Source: Bacteroidaceae bacterium (GTDB lineage: Bacteria > Bacteroidota > Bacteroidia > Bacteroidales > Bacteroidaceae). From it: a stretch of 64,000 nucleotides of DNA. The translations under genes were made by a program, and so were the position numbers. The stretch spans positions 1-64,000 of the forward strand of contig JAGAZE010000022.1 in the NCBI GenBank assembly GCA_017940185.1, written 5' to 3'. Positions 37,111 through 44,400 of the stretch are shown here, in pieces; within the stretch, counting starts at the first letter, position 1; every line of letters begins with the position of its first letter. The notes beneath the pieces were generated by a model that made no database searches, was not told where the DNA came from, and worked only from the letters and a program-made list of their open reading frames with translations.

Positions 37111-37280
37111 AGGTTTGCTATAGACGCAATGAAAAGGGAACGAAGTGTAAATCTTCGACTGTCTCGCAGCTGTAAACCCCGTCATTGTCGGCAAGCGATG
37201 TGCCACTGTGGGCCTGGCAACGTGCTCATGGGAAGGTGCTTGTCGATGGGGTAAAGTCAGAAGACCTGCCTTGTGGCAAT
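37111..37280 (+). ncRNA. Cobalamin riboswitch (left, no adjacent B12 gene)
   Basis: Core elements in order: AAAAGGGAA (37132-37140), GTGTAAATC, CTGTCTCGCAGCTGTAAACC, GCCACTG, GGAAGGTG and the B12 box AGTCAGAAGACCTGCC (ending at 37270). These match the cobalamin (AdoCbl-type) aptamer. No B12 uptake or synthesis gene follows: 37281-37566 has no credible ORF, and a terminator ends the region. A split hydrophobic reading (MRIGMTVVVVALVA at 37346-37390, continued in another frame) could be the start of a decayed gene. Confidence 0.85.
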
Positions 37281-37507
37281 GTATGAGGTTGTCTCTCGAT
37301 GTAAGGGGCAAGTTCAATCGAATAGCTTTTTGGAAATCATCGTGCATGCGCATAGGCATGACTGTTGTCGTAGTAGCTCTGGTAGCGTAGCGCTGGCAGC
37401 AGTGATTGCCGTGTAGTCTCGCAATGCCGGCCTATAATGGTAGATGCAAAGCGTGGAGAGCGTGCATTAGTTTGGCATACGGTGTCAGTGTAGAACACCT
37501 GTCCTCT

Positions 37508-37531
37508 TGTTGTCGCCGTGCGGCAGCAACA
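37508..37531 (+). other. Hairpin in the untranslated region after the riboswitch
   Basis: TGTTGTCGCC / GGCAGCAACA with a 4-base loop and one mismatch, in the gene-free stretch 37281-37566. It is one of few structured elements there; otherwise nothing recognisable. Confidence 0.4.
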
Positions 37532-37566
37532 CCCTACGTGTATTATATAAGTTGTACTTCGGAAAC

Positions 37567-37607
37567 GGAACTTCATCACCTTGCACGATGAAGTTCCTTT
37601 CTTTTTA
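37567..37607 (+). terminator. Rho-independent terminator ending the riboswitch transcript
   Basis: Perfect 11-bp stem (GGAACTTCATC / GATGAAGTTCC) with a 9-base loop, followed by TTTCTTTTT. It is 287 bases past the aptamer, too far to be a simple expression platform. Confidence 0.9.
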
Positions 37608-37615
37608 TATATTCA

Positions 37616-37644
37616 TTGTTTTCAGCCAAATAAGCGTATCTTTG
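37616..37644 (+). promoter_or_regulatory. Promoter of the methionine sulfoxide reductase gene
   Basis: TTG (37616-37618), 18-base spacer, TATCTTTG (37637-37644). It follows the terminator immediately, separating this gene from the riboswitch transcript. Confidence 0.6.
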
Positions 37645-37674
37645 CCTGCTCTGTAATTACTTAATCCCCATGAT

Positions 37675-38142
37675 ATGACAGAAAAAGAACGCAACTATCT
37701 CTCCCTTCTGCCCCAATTGGAGGCATTGGTATCGGGCCAGCATCATGAAGTGTCGACGCTTGCCAATGTGTCGGCCGCCCTGCAACAGGTCTTCCATTGG
37801 TGGTGGACCGGTTTCTACCTCGTCAGCGGCGACAAACTCCTGCTAGGTCCTTTTCAGGGTCCTCCTGCATGCTACAGCATCGCCTATGGTCGCGGCGTGT
37901 GCGGCACGGCATGGCAACGAGGTGAGACCCTCGTGGTGAGCGATGTGGAGACCTTTCCAGGACATATCGCGTGCAGCACGGAGTCGAAATCGGAAATCGT
38001 AGTGCCACTGTTTGATGCCAAGGGAGAGGTGAAGGCAGTGCTCGATATCGACAGCCAGCATCTCAACCATTTTGACGAAACCGACAAACACTATCTTGAA
38101 GAGGCAATGCGCATCGTGGCTCAGGAACTCTATGGCGAATAA
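37675..38142 (+). CDS. msrC: Free methionine-(R)-sulfoxide reductase (GAF-domain)
   Basis: 155-residue single GAF domain. The three cysteines of fRMsr enzymes are present with the E. coli spacing: C66 (PPACYSI), C76 (GRGVCGTA) and C100 (GHIACSTESKSEI), that is 10 and 24 residues apart. It reduces free Met-R-sulfoxide in the cytoplasm. It has its own promoter downstream of a terminator, so control by the cobalamin riboswitch is not supported, though the proximity is notable because methionine synthesis can require B12. Confidence 0.93.
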   Translation: MTEKERNYLSLLPQLEALVSGQHHEVSTLANVSAALQQVFHWWWTGFYLVSGDKLLLGPFQGPPACYSIAYGRGVCGTAWQRGETLVVSDVETFPGHIACSTESKSEIVVPLFDAKGEVKAVLDIDSQHLNHFDETDKHYLEEAMRIVAQELYGE

Positions 38143-38200
38143 AGGCATGCGACCTCACTCAAGGTGAGGACAATAAAAAGGCATGCTTATTATAGCCAGA

Positions 38201-39478
38201 CTATGGTTGAGCTGTAGGGGTGGGGTAGTGCTGCCTGATGTATTGATCGGCCCATTGGTAGAATTGTTTTGCCAAGGGGTCGGACTTATTGGGGGACGTT
38301 TTTCTGAAGTTGTCGACAAACGTGATGGCATGTCGCATCACCTCTTGCTCAATGTCCATCACCTTTTGCATGATGCCCGTGTGCTGCCGGTTGATGAGCG
38401 GAGCCAGGTTGATGTAGTCGTTTTTGTTTTTTCCCTGAGCGCAAAATATCCGTTGTTTGTTCAGCAGGGATTGTTGTGTGAGCCATGCGCCTTTGTTTCC
38501 TTCGGCTACTACGAGTGTCGGCATTGCGTCCGAGGGCGTAATGACGATGGGCAACGCCACCGCTGCCGGCGGCCAACCAATGTTGGTCCAGCTGATGGTG
38601 TGCAGGGGCGACTCTCCCTTCTTCACCCCTTCGATAAGGATAGCCGAGGCAGTGTTCCAACGTGGGATGAAGTCGCGGAAGGCACACATCTTCGTGTCTT
38701 CTGCCGAGGCGGGTTGCAGGTCGAAGAGGTTGATGCCCGTCAGGCCATGGGTGAGATGACGTGGAACCGTCACTATGAGATGTGTCGCACTGAGCGTATT
38801 GTCGGCATAGGCCTGTTTCATCCACTGCTCTATGGCCATATAGCGTTCTACGCCCACATGGTTGTCGTGGCATCCTGTCATGCCGTGATTGGTACGTGTG
38901 AGGTATCCGTGCGGTGCGGTGGCAGGGTCGTTGGCGTCGAACTTCACATAGCCATTGTCGTTGGTCTCATACCATGCACATCCGCCACGGGCGTCAATCA
39001 CGCCGAAGTTGGAATTCAGATCCATGGGTTTAGTCAGCGTGTCGAGCAGTTGTTCGAAGTCGTCGAGTGTGGCACACAACTCCAGGGCTCGGCGCATGAG
39101 TTGTCCGTCGTGATGTGAGTCGAGTCCCGCACAGCCGTTGAGGTTGTAGGCAGCGGTGTTGATGATGGCAAAACCCGCCTCGTTGTGCCCTCCCCACACC
39201 TCTTGCGCCTCGTTGTCGTCGGCCGCTACTACGCCGACGAAGCGATAGCGTTCGCCAGCTATGCAGCGCACGGCATTGTTGACGTTGGGCGTGTCACGGT
39301 TTTTAAACAATATGGGTCTGTGCCCTTGCGCCACGCGGCTGGAGATAATCACCGCCGTGCATGCCTTGGAGGGCAGGGGGAAGAGCGTGGTGCAAATAGT
39401 AAGCAGGAAAACTGCCGATGCTGTAGCAAACAAGTAGTGTCGGCAGAAAGAGCGAATACGGGAAAGCGTGTGTGACAT
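38201..39478 (-). CDS. Secreted Ntn-hydrolase (C45 / linear amide C-N hydrolase-like)
   Basis: 425 residues. The signal-like N-terminus (RHYLFATASAVFLLTICTTLF) ends at PSKA|CTAVIIS, so cleavage would expose C40 as the N-terminal nucleophile, as in Ntn hydrolases. KNRDTPN (residues about 59-65) corresponds to the conserved Arg/Asp motif. FAIINTAAYN, DLNSNFGVIDARGG and YLTRTNHG fit the C45/acyl-transferase and choloylglycine-hydrolase superfamily. It probably cleaves an amide bond outside the cytoplasm; the substrate (acyl-amino acid, bile acid, other) is unknown. Convergent with msrC. Confidence 0.8.
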   Translation of the reverse strand: MSHTLSRIRSFCRHYLFATASAVFLLTICTTLFPLPSKACTAVIISSRVAQGHRPILFKNRDTPNVNNAVRCIAGERYRFVGVVAADDNEAQEVWGGHNEAGFAIINTAAYNLNGCAGLDSHHDGQLMRRALELCATLDDFEQLLDTLTKPMDLNSNFGVIDARGGCAWYETNDNGYVKFDANDPATAPHGYLTRTNHGMTGCHDNHVGVERYMAIEQWMKQAYADNTLSATHLIVTVPRHLTHGLTGINLFDLQPASAEDTKMCAFRDFIPRWNTASAILIEGVKKGESPLHTISWTNIGWPPAAVALPIVITPSDAMPTLVVAEGNKGAWLTQQSLLNKQRIFCAQGKNKNDYINLAPLINRQHTGIMQKVMDIEQEVMRHAITFVDNFRKTSPNKSDPLAKQFYQWADQYIRQHYPTPTAQP

Positions 39479-39692
39479 AGTGGTATGGTGGTTGAGAGTG
39501 ATAGAATAGAATTGTGTAGTGCAAACTTAAGCACTTCGGCGCGTAAATCCAAAATTTTCAACAACTTCCTGCGCCTACATGGCATAGGGCGCGGCAAACG
39601 ATTGCTCATTTGTCGCGCCCTGGTTGCGGTGTTCTTTTGTCGTTTCCTCCATTACATGTCTACGTCGGGGGAAAGGTGCATCCGTTTCTCTT

Positions 39693-40472
39693 TTAGATGG
39701 CAGTGTAGCCTCCGTCAACAGGCAGTGCTACGCCGCTCACGTAGCTTGCTGCCGGCGAAGCAAGGAACACAGCAGCAGCATCAAGTTCGCCCTCTCGTCC
39801 GTAGCGCTCCATGGGGATGGCACTCTTGGCATATTGCTGGAACGACTCTGTCTCCAGTGTGTCTTTTGTCAACGGTGTCCAGAAGTATCCTGGGCAGATG
39901 GCGTTGACGGTGATGCCGTGCTTACCCCATTCGGCAGCCAATGCTCGGGTGAGATTTACCACGCCGCCCTTTGCTGCATGGTAGGGTGAGGCGGGCGCTA
40001 TCTTGTTGCCCACCAGTCCGTACATCGACGCGATGTTGATGATGCGTCCGTAGTTGGCAGGTATCATAGCGGTCTTTGCCACTGCACGTGCCACGCGGAA
40101 GGTGCCGAAGAGGTCGATCTCTATTTCGTTTTCGAACTGCTTGTCGGTGATGTCTTCTGCCGGTGCCACTGCTCCCGTGCCTGCATCGTTGATGAGAATG
40201 TCGATGCGTCCGAAGTGCTTGTAGGCCTCAGCTACAATGGTGTTGACACGCTCAGTGTCGGTAATGTCGCATTGCAGGGGCAGTGCCTCAACACCGAAGT
40301 CGTTCTCCAGCATGCCAGCCACTTCTTGCAATTTCTCCATGCGGCGTGCCACAGGCACGATGTTGCATCCCTGATTGGCAAGGGCCCGTGCCATCTGCAC
40401 GCCCAGACCCGTCGAGCAACCAGTGACCAATGCCACCTGACCCGAAAGATCAAAATATTTGTTCTGTTGCAT
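39693..40472 (-). CDS. Short-chain dehydrogenase (gluconate 5-dehydrogenase-like)
   Basis: 259 residues from the ATG at 40472 (MQQNKYFDLSGQVALVTG). Classical SDR: TGCSTGLGVQMA cofactor loop, NDAG, catalytic Ser in INIASMYG, YHAAKGGVVNLTRALA, and a C-terminal VDGGYTAI. The closest families by motif are IdnO/KduD-type 2-keto-sugar-acid dehydrogenases. It lies 59 bases after the BtuG-like gene and may be the third cistron of the B12-riboswitch operon, though its function is not evidently linked to B12. Confidence 0.88.
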   Translation of the reverse strand: MQQNKYFDLSGQVALVTGCSTGLGVQMARALANQGCNIVPVARRMEKLQEVAGMLENDFGVEALPLQCDITDTERVNTIVAEAYKHFGRIDILINDAGTGAVAPAEDITDKQFENEIEIDLFGTFRVARAVAKTAMIPANYGRIINIASMYGLVGNKIAPASPYHAAKGGVVNLTRALAAEWGKHGITVNAICPGYFWTPLTKDTLETESFQQYAKSAIPMERYGREGELDAAAVFLASPAASYVSGVALPVDGGYTAI

Positions 40473-40531
40473 AATAGTTTGTGTTAAAAAAATCTTGCGG
40501 TGCATATTCTGCAGCACCGTTGTCATTGTCT

Positions 40532-41698
40532 TTATCGTTTTTTCCACACGAAGGCTGCATGTGCCGGTATGTCGCCTGTCCAAACGCGCCAGTCGAAGGT
40601 GCCATCGGGGAGGAAATGCAGCAATTCACCGCTTGACACGTAGTTTTTGGCATCCATGATGTAGAAGTCTTTTTCTTTAGGATTGACGATGATGCCATAG
40701 GGCATCTCAATGTCGGCTATCTCTTTCGCATCGGACAGTTGTGTGGTGACTGTCTGATGCGTGCGCACGTTGACGATGCCGTAGCTCACCTCGTTTTTCA
40801 TGGTGGTGTAGTTGAACCCCACACCTATGTAATATAATGAATCGCCCACGATGCACAGGTCGGTGATGTGTGTGTCGATATGTCCCTGCGGTTTCATTTT
40901 TCCGTTGCCATCGGGTGCCAACCAGTAGAGTCCTGCCTGCTTGCCATAGTAGTCGCCGCGCGAGGTCACCCACAGTTGGTCATATTTGTCGCTGCGCAGG
41001 CGGAAGAGGTTGATGGCCACTTCTATCTTCTCCACTTCTCTGAATGTGGCAAGATCGATTACAGAGATGGTATTGTCGTAATGCGGCACGCGGTATCCTC
41101 CGCTATTAGCCACATAGAGTTTTCCGTCGAGCACTGTCAGTTCGTCGGGCTGATAGCCTACGGTGATAGAGTCTACCTTGGCCAGGGTGAGGGTGTCGAC
41201 CTTGTATACACGTCCCAGCGGCGCATCTTTGCTTACCACCACAGGTCCCACATAGGAGCTCACGTAGGCATAGCCACCGTCGAAGGCCAGATAGCGACAG
41301 TTGGAAATGTCTATCTTTCCTATCTGCCGACAACTCTCCACATCGGCTACCTCCACCTTATTGGAACAGTTGATTACCATCCACAGGCGCGAACCATGGA
41401 TTTTGATATCGTTGCCCACGTCGCCGAGCTCCTTCACCAGTGAGGGATTGCGCTCGGCATAGATATTGCGCAGATAGCGTATGGTGCCGTTGTCGGCCGC
41501 GAGGTCAAGATAGTCGAGTGTGGCTTTGTTGCTGCCCATATTGCCCTCGCACAGCACATACATGCCCACGAGGTCGCCCTCGGTGGTCTGCTTGCCGGTG
41601 TCTTGCTCGTCGGAGTAGACGATATACTCATCGTGGCGGCACGAGGAGAAGACGAGCACAAGGGCAAGCAAGGGGAGGAAGAAGCGGATATGTTTCAT
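40532..41698 (-). CDS. btuG: BtuG-like surface lipoprotein, seven-bladed beta-propeller (YncE/DUF5074)
   Basis: 388 residues from the ATG at 41698. The lipobox LVFSSC gives a lipoprotein with the acylated Cys near residue 20, followed by acidic residues as in surface-exposed Bacteroidetes lipoproteins. The mature part is a series of repeats (LYVANSGGYRVPHYDNTISVI, YDQLWVTSRGDYYG) typical of YncE-type propellers. BtuG of Bacteroides is such a propeller; it binds cobalamin with extreme affinity and caps BtuB. The gene lies 44 bases after the TonB receptor and is under the same cobalamin riboswitch, which strongly supports this role. Confidence 0.85.
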   Translation of the reverse strand: MKHIRFFLPLLALVLVFSSCRHDEYIVYSDEQDTGKQTTEGDLVGMYVLCEGNMGSNKATLDYLDLAADNGTIRYLRNIYAERNPSLVKELGDVGNDIKIHGSRLWMVINCSNKVEVADVESCRQIGKIDISNCRYLAFDGGYAYVSSYVGPVVVSKDAPLGRVYKVDTLTLAKVDSITVGYQPDELTVLDGKLYVANSGGYRVPHYDNTISVIDLATFREVEKIEVAINLFRLRSDKYDQLWVTSRGDYYGKQAGLYWLAPDGNGKMKPQGHIDTHITDLCIVGDSLYYIGVGFNYTTMKNEVSYGIVNVRTHQTVTTQLSDAKEIADIEMPYGIIVNPKEKDFYIMDAKNYVSSGELLHFLPDGTFDWRVWTGDIPAHAAFVWKKR

Positions 41699-41742
41699 GG
41701 TGAGGAAGGTATTTTCTGGAGGTGCGTCGTGCAACAAATTGT

Positions 41743-43782
41743 CTACAGACTAATGTCGAGACTCACGGCATAGTTGCGCTTGGGCATGGGATAGTTGAGT
41801 ATCACGTCGTAGTCCTGGTCGAACAGGTTGTTGACCTCGGCTGTGATTTTGCATAGTGTTTTTCCCCAGCGGAAGCGATACATGAGAGTTATGTCGTTGG
41901 TATACCACGGTTGCATGTGGTTGTAGCGTATGTTTTCCTGCTGGTTGTAGCGTTCGCCGGCGTAGATGAAGCTGTAGGTGAGGTCCCAGTTGCGATAGCT
42001 GATGTCGACGATTGCCGAACCGCTATGCCAAGGTATGTAGGGTATCTGGTCGCGATAGAACGATGTCTTTGGGTCAGTCACGTCGCGTGCGTCCTGGTAC
42101 GTGTATTGCAGTCGGGTGGTGATGTTGAGATCTTTCACGGGTGCCACCGTTGCCTCGGCCTCCACGTCGATGCCCTTGATGTGTACGCGCCCCAGGTTGA
42201 GCATCGTCCACCTGAACTGCTGTCCTTTCGGATAAGCCACTATCTTGTCGTGCACGGTGTTGTAGTACGCATCCGTCTGCAGTCGCAGTGAGCGTAGCCA
42301 TGCGGGTTTGTCGTATTGCTTGCGCAGTGTCAGGCCGATGTTGTATTGCGTTGCGGCTTCGGGTTTGAGCAGTGCATTGCCTATCTCTGTATAGTAGAGA
42401 TCGTTGAATGTAGGCATGCGGAAGCTTCGCTTGGCAAAGGCGCGCACTGCCAGCATGTCGTTGCCGAAGGGTTGCCAGCTGGCAAAGAGTGCGGGTGTGA
42501 ACTTGGTGAGTGTAGCGGGGTCGTCGGCATAACGCAGGTGGTCGTCTATGATGTTGGCCAGCAGGCTGGCCTGCAGCTTTATCCTGCTCAAGTCGAGTGC
42601 TGTTGCCAGAGCCACCAGATGCGACCAGCGTGTGGGGTAGGCAAAGCGCTGCAGGTTGGCATTGAGCTTGTTCCACCGCATATCGTAGGCCAGCGACATG
42701 CTCCACGAGGGTAGTATCTCGTAGACATTGGAGGTGGAGAGATAGAACTCTTGCTGCTTGAAGGTGTTGTCGACCATCATCTGCGTGGTGTCGCGGTTAA
42801 CGTAGCGTGTGTCGTACCACGCATATTTGCCCATCAGTCGGGTGCTGAACCGGCTGCCGTAGTTGCGTTGCCATGTGGCTTGTGCAAAGTAGTTGTGGTC
42901 CCACTGTCGCTCGCCGCGCCGCCACACGTTGTTGACGATGGCACCGGGTATGCCGCGCTCCGAGTTGTAGCTGTACATCTTCACGTTCCAATAGCCTCCG
43001 TCGAGGTATCCGTGCACGTTGCCTTCCAAGCGCAATGCCCAGATGTCGCCATTCTGTCGTGTGGCAGTGGTGTCGTAGGCCACGCTCTTGTCGAAGTTGA
43101 GCCGACGATAGCGAAACTTGTATTTTCCGTCGGAGTTGAGAAATCCTGCACTGAGCGAGGCGCTTACCTTATCGCTGATGCGCTGTTCGTAGAGTCCTGA
43201 CAGGCGCAGCGTATTGCTCGAGCCATACTTCAGCTTCCATTTCATGTGATAGGTTTCTCCGTTGAGAAAACGCGGCATGCGTGTGCGGATATACACCGAG
43301 CCGGCATTTCCAAAGTCGCTGGCTGTTTGGAAGATGGCACTGCGCTGACCATTGTAGAGGGATATCTCCTGCACGTTATCAAGCGAAAACTGTCCGAGGT
43401 CGATTTGTCCGTTCTGCGCGTTGCCCAGCTCCACGCCGTCGTAGTAGATTCCGAGATGGTTGGTGCCCATGCTGCGGATGTTGACGGTCTTTATGCCACC
43501 TACGCCACCATAGTCCTTCAGTTGCAGGCCTGAAAAGTAGCGCAACGCATCGGCTACGCTGTGGGTGTTGAGTCTTTCCAACTGCTTGCCGCTGAGTTTT
43601 TGCGAGGGCACAACCTCCTGCACCGTCAACCTGCCGCGCACCACCACTTCGTTGACCTTCATGATGGTGTCGAGGTATACTACATCGCCCTGCTGGGCCA
43701 GAGAGGATGTGGTGCAGAAGAAAAGCGATACGAGTGTGCAGAACAACAGTCCCGCTACACGTGGGTAGAAGTGTATACACAT
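41743..43782 (-). CDS. btuB: TonB-dependent outer-membrane receptor, BtuB-like
   Basis: 679 residues from the ATG at 43782. Signal peptide (AGLLFCTLVSLFFCTTSSLAQ), then a TonB-box/plug region (DTIMKVNEVVVRGRLTV, SVADALRYFSGLQLKDYGGVGGIKTVNIRSMG) and a 22-strand-type barrel. It ends ...YAVSLDISL, with a C-terminal alternating pattern but a Leu rather than the usual Phe. It imports corrinoids through the outer membrane with BtuG. The cobalamin riboswitch at 43830-44008 precedes it. The longer frame upstream is the riboswitch itself read as codons. Confidence 0.92.
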   Translation of the reverse strand: MCIHFYPRVAGLLFCTLVSLFFCTTSSLAQQGDVVYLDTIMKVNEVVVRGRLTVQEVVPSQKLSGKQLERLNTHSVADALRYFSGLQLKDYGGVGGIKTVNIRSMGTNHLGIYYDGVELGNAQNGQIDLGQFSLDNVQEISLYNGQRSAIFQTASDFGNAGSVYIRTRMPRFLNGETYHMKWKLKYGSSNTLRLSGLYEQRISDKVSASLSAGFLNSDGKYKFRYRRLNFDKSVAYDTTATRQNGDIWALRLEGNVHGYLDGGYWNVKMYSYNSERGIPGAIVNNVWRRGERQWDHNYFAQATWQRNYGSRFSTRLMGKYAWYDTRYVNRDTTQMMVDNTFKQQEFYLSTSNVYEILPSWSMSLAYDMRWNKLNANLQRFAYPTRWSHLVALATALDLSRIKLQASLLANIIDDHLRYADDPATLTKFTPALFASWQPFGNDMLAVRAFAKRSFRMPTFNDLYYTEIGNALLKPEAATQYNIGLTLRKQYDKPAWLRSLRLQTDAYYNTVHDKIVAYPKGQQFRWTMLNLGRVHIKGIDVEAEATVAPVKDLNITTRLQYTYQDARDVTDPKTSFYRDQIPYIPWHSGSAIVDISYRNWDLTYSFIYAGERYNQQENIRYNHMQPWYTNDITLMYRFRWGKTLCKITAEVNNLFDQDYDVILNYPMPKRNYAVSLDISL

Positions 43783-43829
43783 AAGCAGTCTCAACCTTAT
43801 CCGCGAGGTGTATTGAACATGATTTGTTG

Positions 43830-44008
43830 GCAATGGGCAGGTCTTCTGACTTATCGTCGTTGCCCAGTGCGCCTTCCCAGACTTTCCCACAGCAAGCGTG
43901 GACACTATCCAGTGGCATTCAGCACAAGGCATATCAATGGCGATTTACAGCAGCGGGACTGTACAGGAGTTGCACCTGTTTCCCTTTTCAGCGCCTTTCT
44001 TTTCAGCG
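43830..44008 (-). ncRNA. Cobalamin riboswitch of the btuB-btuG operon
   Basis: Minus-strand order: AAAAGGGAAACAGGTGCAA, CTCCTGTACAGTCCCGCTGC, TGTAAATCGCC, GCCACTGG, GGGAAAGTC and the B12 box AAGTCAGAAGACCTGCCC (plus 43836-43852). It sits directly upstream of the BtuB-like ATG (43782), where ligand binding would repress translation or transcription. Confidence 0.93.
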
Positions 44009-44027
44009 CACCGATTGCTTAGCGATG

Positions 44028-44035
44028 CAAAGGTA
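44028..44035 (-). promoter_or_regulatory. -7 element of the btuB riboswitch promoter
   Basis: Minus-strand TACCTTTG, about 20 bases before the first riboswitch helix. No clear TTTG lies at the expected -33 distance. Confidence 0.5.
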
Positions 44036-44136
44036 GAGAGATAATTGAGATTTACGGAGTGGATGGTTTGATTTTTTTGTAAAATTTGCATGGATACATA
44101 ACAACTCTTATCTTGGCAGCGTAAGCACCATAGCAG

Positions 44137-44328
44137 ATGATTATGAATTCCTCTCACGGACTCTCTGTACGCCCCGTTGTCAATAAAACGGCTACAGGTA
44201 TCCACAATGTTAAGGTCAGCGATAACGATACCAAGCGTGGAATGCGCTATAACCTTAACGGCCAAGCCGTGCGCAAAGGCTATAAAGGCATCGTGATAGA
44301 GAACAGAAAAAAGGTGATAATGAAATAA
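44137..44328 (+). pseudogene. Truncated C-terminal stub of a secreted surface protein
   Basis: 63 codons with no signal peptide, preceded in frame by a stop (44131-44133). The first residues (SSHGLSVRPV) look like the end of a FISUMP/DUF1566-type domain. The rest (ATGIHNVK...RYNLNGQAVRKGYKGIVIENRKKVIMK) matches the tail shared with the C10 peptidases and LRR protein here. It is probably the 3' remnant of a larger gene. A terminator follows at 44363. A small functional peptide cannot be ruled out. Confidence 0.65.
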
Positions 44329-44362
44329 AACGGAAATAACCCACCAATAATACTCAAACAAT

Positions 44363-44400
44363 AACGAGACATCGCCTTGTGTGACGTCTCGTTTCTTTTT
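44363..44400 (+). terminator. Rho-independent terminator after the tail stub
   Basis: Stem AACGAGAC / GTCTCGTT (8 bp) around a 14-base loop, followed by TCTTTTT on the plus strand. On the minus strand no T-run follows. Confidence 0.7.

Noticed and set aside
37208..37390. Sixty-codon ORF within the left riboswitch region
   Set aside because: Its first half lies inside the cobalamin aptamer, and the hydrophobic end is interrupted by a stop; not a credible gene as it stands.
37281..37674. Riboswitch control of msrC
   Set aside because: A strong terminator and a separate promoter lie between the aptamer and msrC, so direct control is not supported.
43783..43932. N-terminal extension of the BtuB-like receptor
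   Set aside because: These codons are the riboswitch read as protein; the signal peptide starts at the ATG at 43782.
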